64,000 nucleotides of DNA from an uncultured Oscillospiraceae bacterium (lineage in GTDB: Bacteria; Bacillota; Clostridia; Oscillospirales; Oscillospiraceae): positions 1 through 64,000 of the forward strand of contig CANQXG010000005.1 of NCBI GenBank assembly GCA_947627735.1, read 5' to 3'. This document shows positions 33,868 to 42,984 of the stretch, piece after piece (position 1 is the stretch's first letter; every line of letters starts with the position of its first letter). Under the pieces are notes generated by a model. The model made no database searches and was not told the DNA's origin. It saw nothing but the letters and a program-made list of their open reading frames with translations. A program made the translations under genes and the position numbers.

Positions 33868-36069
33868 ATGCGGGAGATCGTGGACATGCGGCGGCAGGAG
33901 CTTCCTGTCATGCGCCGCGGACAGGACCCCGGCTTCCCTATGCGGCAGGAGGACATCGACCGCTTCCTGGCAGAGCGGAGCGAACAGAGCCACCGCCCCG
34001 GCACGACCAGGAGGTACCGCAGCGCGCTCACGATGCTGTACGACTGGCTGCCGGAGGACAAGCGCATCCGCGAGGGGTCCGTGGACCAATGGCTGAGCGC
34101 CCTTGCGGCGGAGGGCTACTCCAATAACACGCTGAACCTGTTTGGCGCCGTGTGCGATCTTTGGCTGCGATATGTGGGGGCGGAGAGATACCAGCGGACG
34201 GAGAGGATCGGACCCGGCGAGACCTCCATCCCCGCCGTGAGCCGGGAGGAATATCACCGCCTGCTGGAGGCCGCGAAGGAGCTTCGGGACGAGCGGTCCT
34301 ACCTTCTTATCAAGGTGTTCGCCAATACCGGCGTCACGGCCCGGGAGCTGTCCCTCCTGACGGCGGACGCCGCCCGCGAGGGCTGCATCCTCTCAGGCAA
34401 AAAGACGATCCATCTTCCGGAGGCGCTCCGTAAAGAGCTTTTGAACTATGCCGAGTACAACGGGCATCCTGCCGGCGTGATCTTCCGTTCAAAAAACGGC
34501 GGGGCGCTACAGGCGGCCTGGATCGCAAGGTGCCTGAAGCATGTGAGCCAGCAGGCCGGTCTGGCCGGGGGCAAGGGCACGCCTGCCAGTCTGCGGAAGT
34601 TATATGGGAACACCATGGCGGCGCTGCCGGATGAGCACGCCCTGGATGATCTGCTGGAACAGGAACAGACGTTGTACGGCTGGAAACCGGCCCAGGCGCC
34701 GGACTTAGTGCAGGAACAGCCGCCTGCTGTTCCCCTGCCGGAGCCGGATATCCAGCCCCAGGCCGGGATCACACGGGAGGAATATCTCCGCCTGCTGGAC
34801 ACGGCGAAGCAGCTTGGCCGGGAACAAGCGTATCTTTTGGCGAAGGTGTTCGCCTCCACGGGCGTGTCCGTATCCGAGCTGCCGGCGCTGACGGTGGAGG
34901 CCGTCCGGGCGGGCAGGGTCGCGCTCCCGGACGGGAGCGTCCCATTGGCTCCGGGGATGCAAAACGAGCTTTTGTCCTATGCCGCCCGGAAGAACATCCT
35001 GTCCGGGCCTGTGTTTGCCACCCGCAGCGGACGGCACCTGGACGTGCAGCGTGTATCCAATATGCTGCGTCAGCTGGGCGCGGCGGCGGGCCTGGACCCG
35101 GGAAAGAGCCGTCCCAAAGCCTTGCGGAAGCTGTATTTGAGTGCCCGGAGCGAGGCGGAGATGCGTGCCGCCGGCATGGCGGAGCGGCTCATGAATGAGC
35201 GGGCGGACGCGGAGCAGGCCGCCTTGTCGGGGCCGCAGGGAGCGGAGGACACTTCCCTTCCCTCTCCGGACAATGACCCGGGTTTTCTAATGACCCGCGA
35301 GGCCATTGAGGGGTACATGGCTGATCTGCGCGCCAAGGGGCGTATGCCGGCCTCCCGGCGGTATGGGAGCATCCTGGAGCAACTCTATGAGGACCTGCCG
35401 GAGGACAAGCGCATCCGCAGGGGCACCCTGGCCCAGTGGGTGGAGCTATTGCAGGATAAGGGGTATGCGCCCAATACCATCAACGGCTTTGCCATCGTGG
35501 CGAACGGTTTTCTGGATCATGCGGGCCACCGGGAGTGCCAGCTCTCCAGCCTGCCCAAGCTGGCGGATATCCCCCAGCCGGAGCTGACCCGGAGCGAATA
35601 CCTGCAGCTGCTGCAGGCGGCGAAGCGGCTGGACCGGGAGCGGGAATATCTGCTGGTGAGGCTGTTCGCGTCCTGCGACCTGCCGGTACAGGAGCTGGAC
35701 AAGGTGACGGTGGCGGCGGCAAGAGCCGGGAGCATGACGGTCGATTCCAGCGGCACACGCAGCGTGCTCCATCTACCTGGGAGCCTGTGCCGGGAGCTTT
35801 TGGCCTACGCGGAGCGGCAGGGCATCGGCACGGGACCCATCTTTGTGTCGAACCGGGACAGGGCCATGAGCCGCGCCGCCGTGGTGCAGTCCATCGCGAA
35901 GCTGAGTGACGAGGCGGGGCTGCCCGGCGAGAAGTGCAATCCCCAGTGCCTGCGGCGGCTGTATAAGACCACCCGAGCGGCGGTGGAGGCCAGCTTCGCG
36001 GTCCTGGTGGAGCAGACCATGGACCGGCAGGCGGAGCAGGAACAGCTCGCCGCCGGCTGGGGAGCGTAA
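33868..36069 (+). CDS. Giant recombinase-like protein with three inactive catalytic modules
   Basis: A 733-residue protein built from tyrosine-recombinase parts: core-binding (about 25-105), catalytic-like 1 (120-265), catalytic-like 2 (308-445), core-binding (470-555), catalytic-like 3 (568-715). The segments KVFANTGVTARELS, KVFASTGVSVSELP and RLFASCDLPVQELD align with the active TGIRVSE. The first catalytic Arg is replaced by Thr157, Ser334 and Pro606. The His of HxxR is Ala240, Lys417 and Gln693, while the second Arg stays (243, 420, 696). No GH...Y block with a nucleophile tyrosine remains. It should bind DNA but not cut it. It heads the glycan operon with GAGGGGG before ATG 33868. Confidence 0.85.
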   Translation: MREIVDMRRQELPVMRRGQDPGFPMRQEDIDRFLAERSEQSHRPGTTRRYRSALTMLYDWLPEDKRIREGSVDQWLSALAAEGYSNNTLNLFGAVCDLWLRYVGAERYQRTERIGPGETSIPAVSREEYHRLLEAAKELRDERSYLLIKVFANTGVTARELSLLTADAAREGCILSGKKTIHLPEALRKELLNYAEYNGHPAGVIFRSKNGGALQAAWIARCLKHVSQQAGLAGGKGTPASLRKLYGNTMAALPDEHALDDLLEQEQTLYGWKPAQAPDLVQEQPPAVPLPEPDIQPQAGITREEYLRLLDTAKQLGREQAYLLAKVFASTGVSVSELPALTVEAVRAGRVALPDGSVPLAPGMQNELLSYAARKNILSGPVFATRSGRHLDVQRVSNMLRQLGAAAGLDPGKSRPKALRKLYLSARSEAEMRAAGMAERLMNERADAEQAALSGPQGAEDTSLPSPDNDPGFLMTREAIEGYMADLRAKGRMPASRRYGSILEQLYEDLPEDKRIRRGTLAQWVELLQDKGYAPNTINGFAIVANGFLDHAGHRECQLSSLPKLADIPQPELTRSEYLQLLQAAKRLDREREYLLVRLFASCDLPVQELDKVTVAAARAGSMTVDSSGTRSVLHLPGSLCRELLAYAERQGIGTGPIFVSNRDRAMSRAAVVQSIAKLSDEAGLPGEKCNPQCLRRLYKTTRAAVEASFAVLVEQTMDRQAEQEQLAAGWGA

Positions 36070-36071
36070 GG

Positions 36072-36845
36072 ATGCAGGACATGCCTCAGGGCCTCGGCTT
36101 TCAGATGGGGCGGTCGGATATCGAGGACTGTGTCGGGCGGCTGAAAGCGGACCTCAGCCCCAGTACGGTCGCCCGGTATCGCAGGGCGCTGCTGGCCTTT
36201 TACGACGCCCTGCCGGCGGACAAGCGGGTCCGGGAGGACACGCTGGCCAACTGGGTTGAGAGCATCGCGGACCGGTACTCCGCCGCCCACGTGAACATGC
36301 TCACCAGTGCTTGCAACGCCTTTTTGCGCTACAGAGGCTATGAGAGCTATCAGCTCACCCGCTATATCGGGAAACAGGAGCCGTCCCAAACGGCGCTCAC
36401 CCGGGAGGAATACCTGCGTCTGGTAGCTACGGCGCGGGCGATGGGAAAGCCCCTGGCCTATCTGGCCATGCGGGCCTTTGCCTGCACGGACATGGAGATG
36501 GCGGACTTCCTGGCCCTGACGGTGGAGGCGGTGCGGGATGGGACCACCGCTGTCCGCCTGCCGGACAGCCTGCGGGGGGAGCTTTTGGAGTATGCCCTGC
36601 ACAATGGCGTCCGCGGCGGGCGTATATTCGTGGGCCGGGGCGGAGAGCCGCTGCGGGCGGAAACCGTGCGGCTGCACATCAAGGCGGTGAGCAAGGCGAC
36701 AGGGTTCGGGGCCGGCAAGGCCTGCGTCCGCACGTTGCGGAAGCTGTACGAGCAGACCCGGGCGGAGATAACAGCGCAGACTGTGGAGCGGCTGATGATA
36801 GAACGAGCAGAGCAGGAGCAGACGGAGCATGGGTGGGAGAGCTGA
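36072..36845 (+). CDS. Second recombinase-like protein, inactive catalytic module
   Basis: A 257-residue protein of one core-binding domain (about 12-90) and one catalytic-like domain (about 100-245), the same fold as a module of its upstream neighbour. The segment ACTDMEMADFLALTVEAV aligns with ASTGVSVSELPALTVEAV, placing Glu142 where the first catalytic Arg should be. Arg220 replaces the His of HxxR, Arg223 is kept, and no nucleophile tyrosine is present. It begins 2 bases after the previous stop and ends directly before the first glycosyltransferase, so it is part of the glycan operon. A DNA-binding regulatory role is inferred. Confidence 0.82.
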   Translation: MQDMPQGLGFQMGRSDIEDCVGRLKADLSPSTVARYRRALLAFYDALPADKRVREDTLANWVESIADRYSAAHVNMLTSACNAFLRYRGYESYQLTRYIGKQEPSQTALTREEYLRLVATARAMGKPLAYLAMRAFACTDMEMADFLALTVEAVRDGTTAVRLPDSLRGELLEYALHNGVRGGRIFVGRGGEPLRAETVRLHIKAVSKATGFGAGKACVRTLRKLYEQTRAEITAQTVERLMIERAEQEQTEHGWES

Positions 36846-37943
36846 ATGAGGCGTATATGCTGTCTGTGCGAGAGCTGGACGACCGGCGGGATCGAGTCGT
36901 TCCTCTGCAGCGTACTCATGCAGCTGGACATGGCAGAGCTGGAAGTGGACATCGTGGCGGCCCGGCTGGACGACAGCGTGTTCACGGACAAGCTAAAGGC
37001 TCGCGGCATTCGATTCTATGAGCTGTCCGGCAGCGTGCGCCGGGTGTCTGAAAACCGCCGGCGGTTCCGCGCGCTCCTGGGGGAGCGGCGGTATGATGTG
37101 CTGCACCTGAATGCCTTCCAGGGCCTGTCCCTGGCCTATCTTCGCATCGCAAAGGAGGCGGGCGTGCCGGCGCGCATCGCCCACAGCCACAACGTGGCTC
37201 TGCGCAAGAGCCTGACCCGGCCATTGAAGCTTGCGATACATAACTGGGCGAAGGAGCGGTATACGAAGGACGCCACGGCCCTGTGGGCATGCTCCAAGGA
37301 TGCGGCGGCGTTTTTATTCTCTGCCAAGGTGCTGGATGAACGGGGCTATCAGTTTGTCCCCAATGGGATAGATGTGGAGCGATTCCGGCTCGACCCGGCG
37401 GCGCGGGAAGAAGTGCGCCGGGAGCTGGGGCTGGACGGAAAGTTCGTCATCGGCCACGTGGGGCGGCTGTGCTACCAGAAGAACCAGAGCTTCCTGCTGG
37501 ACGTGCTGGCGGAGGCGGTAAAGGTGCAGCCGGAGGCTGTTCTGCTGCTGGTGGGCGAGGGCGAGGACCAGCCCATGCTGGTGGAAAAGGCCCGGCATCT
37601 GGGCATTGCGGACAGAGTGCTTTTTGCGGGTACTTCGGACCGGATAGAGAGGCTCTACTGGGCCATGGACGTGTTCGCGTTTCCCAGCCTCTTTGAGGGC
37701 TTTGGCATCGCGGTGATCGAGGCCCGTGCGGCGGGGCTGGCGGTGGTGTGCTCGGAGCATGTGCCGGAAGAGGCACGCATCGCCGGGTGCGCGGCGCTGC
37801 CGCTGGAGGCGGTCACCTGGGCGGAAGAGATAACGGAGGCCCGTGACCGGGCGACAGAGGGTGCGGACGTGGTGCGGGATGCCGGATTCGATATCGCGCA
37901 GGTGGCGGAACAGATCAGTACAGATTATAAAGCACCGTTATGA
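36846..37943 (+). CDS. Glycosyltransferase family 4 type
   Basis: A 365-residue GT-B glycosyltransferase. The N-terminal lobe starts RRICCLCESWTTGGIESFL with the glycine-rich acceptor loop; the C-terminal lobe has HVGRLCYQKNQSFLLDVL and the donor-binding FEGFGIAVIEARAAG (E-x7-E type, near residue 285). It adds a sugar to a growing surface glycan using a nucleotide-sugar. The start ATG follows the previous stop with no gap. GC is high, close to the window average. Confidence 0.9.
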   Translation: MRRICCLCESWTTGGIESFLCSVLMQLDMAELEVDIVAARLDDSVFTDKLKARGIRFYELSGSVRRVSENRRRFRALLGERRYDVLHLNAFQGLSLAYLRIAKEAGVPARIAHSHNVALRKSLTRPLKLAIHNWAKERYTKDATALWACSKDAAAFLFSAKVLDERGYQFVPNGIDVERFRLDPAAREEVRRELGLDGKFVIGHVGRLCYQKNQSFLLDVLAEAVKVQPEAVLLLVGEGEDQPMLVEKARHLGIADRVLFAGTSDRIERLYWAMDVFAFPSLFEGFGIAVIEARAAGLAVVCSEHVPEEARIAGCAALPLEAVTWAEEITEARDRATEGADVVRDAGFDIAQVAEQISTDYKAPL

Positions 37944-37953
37944 GAGAACAAGT

Positions 37954-38502
37954 ATGTCGACATCGGAGCATCTGAAAAAGGTCAAGCGCCAGCTGTATAA
38001 AAACCTCATCTCCGCCCACAAGGGCTGGTGGCAGTGGCACAAGGTCGTCAAAGCGGATGGTGTGGGGGGGAACACGGCCGTCATCCTCCTGCCCGGCTGC
38101 GACCGGGAGATCAACCACATGGCGCTGCTGTACCTGGACGAGATGCTCAAAAGCCGGCAATACAAAAACGCCGTGCTCCTGACCCACGACCTGGCAGTGA
38201 AAAAGTGCGCGGGCCTGTTCTCACAAAATATCCTGCGTGTGGTGGACTTCAGCCGGAAGAAAGCGGAGCACCTGATGCAGTTTTACTGCCTGTATGAGTT
38301 CGACAAGCGGTTCATCTGTGCCAGCCTGGACGAACCCAATGGGCGCAACGGCTCGGCGCTCATAGGCAAGAAGGGCACCACCGTGGAGGAGATCTTCGTC
38401 ATCGGGGTATACCGGATGTATCCGTTCACGCGGCCGGAGGCGCCGAAGTACGGTGGAGACGACCCGGATATAAAGAACTTTTTGGAGGACCGGCCTCAAT
38501 GA
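37954..38502 (+). CDS. Conserved-looking hypothetical protein in glycan operon
   Basis: A 182-residue protein, basic at the N-terminus, without signal peptide or membrane helix. Visible segments include GGNTAVILLPGCDREINHMALLYLDEML and AVLLTHDLAVKKC, which suggest a Rossmann-like alpha/beta fold. It overlaps the next gene by 4 bases (ATGA), so it is translated with it. I do not recognise the family; a role in glycan synthesis is inferred from position only. ATG 37954 is the first start after the previous stop. Confidence 0.6.
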   Translation: MSTSEHLKKVKRQLYKNLISAHKGWWQWHKVVKADGVGGNTAVILLPGCDREINHMALLYLDEMLKSRQYKNAVLLTHDLAVKKCAGLFSQNILRVVDFSRKKAEHLMQFYCLYEFDKRFICASLDEPNGRNGSALIGKKGTTVEEIFVIGVYRMYPFTRPEAPKYGGDDPDIKNFLEDRPQ

Positions 38503-40004
38503 ATCCAAAATATATCGTAGTGCAGGCGGGGGGCAAGGGCACGCGCCTGGGCCACCTGACGAGGAATAAGCCCAAGGCCCTGGTGCCCGTCGACAACCTG
38601 CCCATGCTGTTCCACCTGTTCCGCAAGTACCCGGAGAGCCGGTACATCGTCATCGGGGACTACAGGTGCGATGTGCTGGAGCGGTATCTGGCGGCCTTTG
38701 CCGATGTGGAGTATGAGGTGGTGTGTGCCAGCGGTAGCACGGGCACATGCGCCGGCGTGCGGGCGGCCATGGACAGACTGCCGGCGGACACGCCCTTTAT
38801 GCTCATCTGGTCGGACCTGATCCTGCCCAAGGACTTCGATTTGCCGGAAGAGGTGGGCAATTACATCGGCGTGGCGAAGGACTTCCCCTGCCGGTGGAAG
38901 TATGAGAATGGCGCGTTCCAGGAGGAACGGAGCAGTGAGTTCGGCGTGGCGGGGCTGTTCTATTTCAGGGACAAGGGCCTGTTATCCAAAGTTCCCGAAT
39001 CGGGCGAGCTGGTGCGGTGGCTGTCCGGGACGGGAACGCAGTTTGACAGCCTGCCCCTGTATCGGGTGAAGGAGTACGGGCTGCTGTCCGAATACGAAAA
39101 GCTGGACACGGCTAAGTGCCGGCCCTTTAACCGGACGTACATAGAAGACGGTCTGTTCGTGAAGGAACCCATAGATGCCCAGGGAGAGGGCCTGGCCAGG
39201 CGGGAGCGGGCCTGGTACCGGGCGGTGCAGGACCAGCACTTTGAGAATATCCCCAGGATCGCCTGCTACGAGCCTCTGAAGATGGAGCGCATCGACGGCA
39301 AGGCCATCTACGAGTACGAGGGCCTATCCCATGCGGAGAAGGAGAACATCCTGCGGCAGGTCATCGGGTGCCTGAAGTCCGTCCAGGCTCTTGCGTCCGT
39401 CCCGGCGGACCGGGTCAGCTTTGACGACGCCTACATCGGCAAGACGTTCCAGCGGCTGGAGAAGGTTCAGGAGCTGGTACCCTTCGCCAAGGACGAGTAT
39501 GTGACCGTGAACGGGCGGAAGTGCCGGAACGTGTTTTGGCGCCGGGAGGAATTGGAGAAGCAGATCGCGGGATATTTCCCGCCGGAGTTCAGGCTCATTC
39601 ATGGGGACTGCACCTTCTCCAATACGATGCTGCGCTCGGATGGCCGCCCGGTGCTCATAGACCCCCGGGGGTATTTCGGTCACACAGAGCTGTACGGCGA
39701 CCCGGCCTACGACTGGGCCAAGCTCTATTACTCCGTGGTGGGCAACTATGACCAGTTCAACCGCAAGCGGTTCGACCTGACTATCGGGGAACGGGACGTG
39801 ACCCTCACCATCCGGTCCAACGGCTGGGAGGACATGGAGGGCGAGTTCTTCCGTCTGCTGGACGGAGAGGTGACGCCGGAGCAGGTGAAGCTGCTGCACG
39901 CTATCATCTGGCTGAGCCTGACCACCTACGCCTGGGAGGACTACGACTCCATCTGCGGGGCGTTTTACAACGGACTATATCACTTAGAGGAAGCAATGGG
40001 ATGA
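38499..40004 (+). CDS. Fused sugar nucleotidyltransferase and choline/aminoglycoside-type kinase
   Basis: A 501-residue two-domain enzyme. The N-terminal part (about 1-230) is a nucleotidyltransferase: VVQAGGKGTRLGHLTRNKPKAL is its GxGTR-x-PK signature. The C-terminal part (about 240-500) is an APH/ChoK-like kinase with LIHGDCTFSNTML near 366 (HxDxxxxN) and VLIDPRGYFG (metal Asp). Together they could phosphorylate a small alcohol or sugar and then activate it as an NDP or CDP derivative. The isomerase next door suggests a sugar substrate. It overlaps the isomerase start by 4 bases. Confidence 0.82.
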   Translation: MNPKYIVVQAGGKGTRLGHLTRNKPKALVPVDNLPMLFHLFRKYPESRYIVIGDYRCDVLERYLAAFADVEYEVVCASGSTGTCAGVRAAMDRLPADTPFMLIWSDLILPKDFDLPEEVGNYIGVAKDFPCRWKYENGAFQEERSSEFGVAGLFYFRDKGLLSKVPESGELVRWLSGTGTQFDSLPLYRVKEYGLLSEYEKLDTAKCRPFNRTYIEDGLFVKEPIDAQGEGLARRERAWYRAVQDQHFENIPRIACYEPLKMERIDGKAIYEYEGLSHAEKENILRQVIGCLKSVQALASVPADRVSFDDAYIGKTFQRLEKVQELVPFAKDEYVTVNGRKCRNVFWRREELEKQIAGYFPPEFRLIHGDCTFSNTMLRSDGRPVLIDPRGYFGHTELYGDPAYDWAKLYYSVVGNYDQFNRKRFDLTIGERDVTLTIRSNGWEDMEGEFFRLLDGEVTPEQVKLLHAIIWLSLTTYAWEDYDSICGAFYNGLYHLEEAMG

Positions 40005-40585
40005 AGACATATTTCAAGGGCGTACTGAAAACGATACAGCGCGCGGTGGAGTCGCTGGACGGGGACATATTCGAGCAGCTGGTGGACGAGTGCCGGCAGG
40101 TCATAGAAAGCGGGCACAAAGTGATCGTCAGCGGGCTGGGGAAGAACGTGCCGGTGTGCGACAAGTTCGTGGGGACCATGAATTCCCTGGGGCTGCCGGC
40201 CTGCTTTATGAACACCAACAGCGCGGTCCATGGTGACCTAGGTCTGGTGAAACCGGGGGACCTGGTGATCGTGCTGACGAAGAGCGGTGAAACCATAGAG
40301 TCCGTGTACCTGACGAACCTTCTCAAGAAGCGCCGCGCGGACATATGGCTGCTGACGTTCCGGCGGGAGAGCACATTGACCAGGGAGATCCCAAAGCACA
40401 TCATCCTGGACCTGGAGCACGAGGGGGACCCCTGGGACATCGTGCCCAACAACTCCACCACGGTGAACCTGATCATCCTGCAGGGGCTGGCCATCACGCT
40501 GGCGGAGCGGATGGGCGTTCAGCTTCACGACTTCAAGGAGAACCACCCCGGCGGGTACATAGGGGAGCAGCTCAAAAATGAGTGA
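40001..40585 (+). CDS. SIS-domain sugar-phosphate isomerase (KpsF/GutQ-like)
   Basis: A 194-residue SIS isomerase. VHGDLGLVKPGDLVIVLTKSGET (about 76-98) is very close to the arabinose-5-phosphate isomerase signature, and NHPGGYIGEQL near the end matches the NHPGGxLGK tail of KdsD/KpsF. It has no C-terminal CBS domains. It probably interconverts a ketose and aldose phosphate for an unusual glycan sugar. It overlaps both neighbours by 4-8 bases, consistent with coupled translation. Confidence 0.82.
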   Translation: MKTYFKGVLKTIQRAVESLDGDIFEQLVDECRQVIESGHKVIVSGLGKNVPVCDKFVGTMNSLGLPACFMNTNSAVHGDLGLVKPGDLVIVLTKSGETIESVYLTNLLKKRRADIWLLTFRRESTLTREIPKHIILDLEHEGDPWDIVPNNSTTVNLIILQGLAITLAERMGVQLHDFKENHPGGYIGEQLKNE

Positions 40586-40955
40586 GGTCATAACAGTTTC
40601 GCCCCTGGGGAAGACCTGGGTGCTGGACCTGGACGGGACCGTGGTGAAGCACAACGGCTACAAGCTGGACGGCCATGACACCCTGCTGCCGGGGGCGAAG
40701 GACTTCCTCACCCATATCCCGCCGGAGGACATGGTGGTTTTCATCACGTCCAGGACGGAGGAGCAGCGGGCCATGACGGAGGCGTTTCTAAAAGAGAACG
40801 GCATACGCTATGACGCCATCATCTACGGTGCGCCCTACGGGGAGCGGATACTGGTGAACGACCGCAAGCCTTCGGGCCTGGCCACGGCCATAACGGTGAA
40901 TACGGACCGGGACGTGTTCATGGACGCGGTATTCAAAGTTGATGAGCGGCTGTAA
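40578..40955 (+). CDS. HAD-type phosphatase/hydrolase
   Basis: A 125-residue minimal HAD fold protein. VLDLDGTVV (about 15-23) supplies the nucleophile Asp, FITSRTEE the second motif, and VNDRKPSG the acidic loop. Small HAD proteins of this type remove a phosphate from sugar intermediates in glycan loci. Sequence similarity to the C-terminal half of the protein at 46601-47665 is visible. It overlaps the isomerase by 8 bases and the next gene by 14. Confidence 0.82.
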   Translation: MSEVITVSPLGKTWVLDLDGTVVKHNGYKLDGHDTLLPGAKDFLTHIPPEDMVVFITSRTEEQRAMTEAFLKENGIRYDAIIYGAPYGERILVNDRKPSGLATAITVNTDRDVFMDAVFKVDERL

Positions 40956-41976
40956 GGACTGGCTCCGAGCGGTCAAGGGGCGGCTGAAGCGGCTGCCGCT
41001 GATCGTGATACCGGCGGTGTTCGTGCTCCGCATCCTCCGGGGCTGGCGCGCCTACCGGCACATATTGCGGGCCTGTCCGCCGGAGGAGGGCTGGCGGGTC
41101 TGGTTCATGGACTATGACGGCTCCGGCGACACCTATCTGACCTGCGGTTATCTTCAGTCAAGAGGACTACTGGGGCCAAAGGACGCCTTCGCGGGTTCCG
41201 AGGGTCCGTCTATGAAGATCGCCAAACTCTTTGGGTTCGGTCGCTATATTGCTGTGAGGCCAAAGGCTGCGCTGGACGTGCGGCTGATGGAGCGGTTTTA
41301 CGGTCGGCGGCTGGAACTTCTGCCGCTGCTGTATGAGTCGGACCATTTGGAGCATTCAGGAGTCATGCGCCATATGGCGGGCGTTCATGGTATCGACTTC
41401 ATGACCATGTTGAAGATCGGCCTGGAGGCCAACTGCGGCGTACCGTACAGGGAGGGCCTCTGGACCCAGCCGTCGTTCCCTTACGATGAGGGAGAGATAG
41501 AGGCGATATTTGAAGAGCACAAGCTTATCCCCGGCAGGACAGTCCTGCTGGCGCCCTATGCGGGGAAGAGCGAGATGTGGGGCGTCCCGGTGGCATTTTA
41601 CGCAAGGCTTGCGGACGAGCTTCATGCGGCAGGCTTCTGCGTATGTACCAATACAAGCGGCGGGGAAAAAGAGCCGCCGGTGCCCGGGACGAGACCGCTG
41701 CTGGTACCCTACCGGCTGGTGCGGCCCTTCTGTGAGCGGGCCGGGATATTCATCGGCCTGCGGAGCGGATTGTGTGACATCATCTCCGGCGCAAGGTGCC
41801 GCAAGGTCGTATTGTACTCCGACAAGTTCAAGACGGGCGGCCCCTGTACATGGCTGGATTTTTTCTCGCTGGAGAAAATGGGCCTGTGCAGGGCCGTGAC
41901 GGAATCATATATCGACGGCCGAGGCAGCGACCAGGCTGCGTCGGAGATCATACAAAGACTGTTTACAGACCAATAA
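40942..41976 (+). CDS. Putative GT9-like (heptosyltransferase-type) glycosyltransferase
   Basis: A 344-residue protein starting at ATG 40942, inside the end of the HAD gene. After a membrane-proximal hydrophobic stretch (about 18-35), the body looks GT-B. The C-terminal motif GLRSGLCDIISGA resembles the donor-site GxxSGxxH/D segment of heptosyltransferase-like enzymes, and VLLAPYAGKSEMWG is the start of the donor lobe. The downstream gene has the same LRSGLCD block, so they are distant paralogues. Substrate unknown. Confidence 0.6.
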   Translation: MSGCKDWLRAVKGRLKRLPLIVIPAVFVLRILRGWRAYRHILRACPPEEGWRVWFMDYDGSGDTYLTCGYLQSRGLLGPKDAFAGSEGPSMKIAKLFGFGRYIAVRPKAALDVRLMERFYGRRLELLPLLYESDHLEHSGVMRHMAGVHGIDFMTMLKIGLEANCGVPYREGLWTQPSFPYDEGEIEAIFEEHKLIPGRTVLLAPYAGKSEMWGVPVAFYARLADELHAAGFCVCTNTSGGEKEPPVPGTRPLLVPYRLVRPFCERAGIFIGLRSGLCDIISGARCRKVVLYSDKFKTGGPCTWLDFFSLEKMGLCRAVTESYIDGRGSDQAASEIIQRLFTDQ

Positions 41977-41994
41977 GAGAGAAGTGGAAAAGAA

Positions 41995-42984
41995 ATGAAG
42001 AAGGAACCATTGAAGGCGGCGAAGATCGAGCCAAAGACCATAGACCAGTATTACAGCTACTACAGCTATATCTGCGGTAAGTGCAAAAAAGGACAGTATA
42101 ACCTCTTTCTGCACCGGCATCTGGGGGATTCTCTGGTCCTGCTGGGCCTTAAGGATATTTTTGAGGAGAAGTATCAGGCACCCATACATTACCTGATCCA
42201 AGAAAACCAGGAAGTACTGGCCCAAATGTACGGGGTGACGAACTATACCACAGTAGACTTCTCAACGCTCATGGATGAGCCGCATCTGGACTGGGAGTTT
42301 ACACCGCTTGAGATCGATAAATACAGGGAGAACCTCTGTGAACGGATATTCCCGTCTGTCCCGCAGCTGGACATGCCCTTTATCGCGTCGCCTGCCGCGT
42401 GGGTCAAGGAGAGGCTGGGCTGGGATAATTTTGTGGATGGCTGGGCAAAGATGCTTGGCCTGGAGGCGGAGAAGCTCCCGGTGCCAAAGAACATACCTGA
42501 ACTGTCGGATGAACTCTCCGGAAAGCTGGAGGCCATTGGCGCTTTGGACAAGATCGTCCTGCTGGCGCCGGAGGCGCAGTCATTTATGTTCGCGGACAGC
42601 TCCTTCTGGCCGAAATTGGCCCGCAGACTTCAAAAGCAAGGCTATATCGTCGTTACAAATGCGGTGAACGACGCGAACGCGATCGAGGGGACACATAACC
42701 TGAAAATGAGCGTATCCGATCTGATCGCTTTGGGCTATCGGTGCCATTCGATCCACTCGCTCAGAAGCGGGCTGTGTGATTGCCTCGTGGGAAGGCAGGA
42801 TGCGCTGACGGTGTACTATACGCCGGAGATGTTTTACAAGTATCTGTCCCTCAACGCCTGTTTCGAATTGGACAGGCAGGTCAATGAGGTGACCGTTTCG
42901 ACAGTTGCCAAAGAGATCAGGCACCCTTTTGCGGCGTTAAAAAAGCTGAATAAGCTGGAAGCAAAAAAAAAATCAGGCAGCTGA
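41995..42984 (+). CDS. Putative GT9-like glycosyltransferase ending in an A10 tract
   Basis: A 329-residue protein with HRHLGDSLVLLGL near residue 38, matching the xxLGD start of heptosyltransferase-like enzymes, and IHSLRSGLCDCLVG near 262. It ends KKKSGS just after a run of ten A bases (42963-42972). In the next frame the coding potential runs on without a stop into the WavE-like protein, so the pair may be one gene split by a slip in the A run. GC is lower than in the first operon genes. Confidence 0.65.
   Translation: MKKEPLKAAKIEPKTIDQYYSYYSYICGKCKKGQYNLFLHRHLGDSLVLLGLKDIFEEKYQAPIHYLIQENQEVLAQMYGVTNYTTVDFSTLMDEPHLDWEFTPLEIDKYRENLCERIFPSVPQLDMPFIASPAAWVKERLGWDNFVDGWAKMLGLEAEKLPVPKNIPELSDELSGKLEAIGALDKIVLLAPEAQSFMFADSSFWPKLARRLQKQGYIVVTNAVNDANAIEGTHNLKMSVSDLIALGYRCHSIHSLRSGLCDCLVGRQDALTVYYTPEMFYKYLSLNACFELDRQVNEVTVSTVAKEIRHPFAALKKLNKLEAKKKSGS
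42963..42972 (+). repeat. A10 homopolymer linking two reading frames
   Basis: Ten consecutive A bases inside coding sequence. A tract of this length can slip during replication, transcription or translation. One extra A, or a -1 ribosomal shift, would fuse the frame of 41995-42984 to the WavE-like frame. Confidence 0.75.

Noticed and set aside
32720-36845. Integrative element or prophage remnant explaining the recombinase genes
   Set aside because: No excision, replication, capsid or conjugation genes are present, and the module proteins are translationally packed with the glycan genes.
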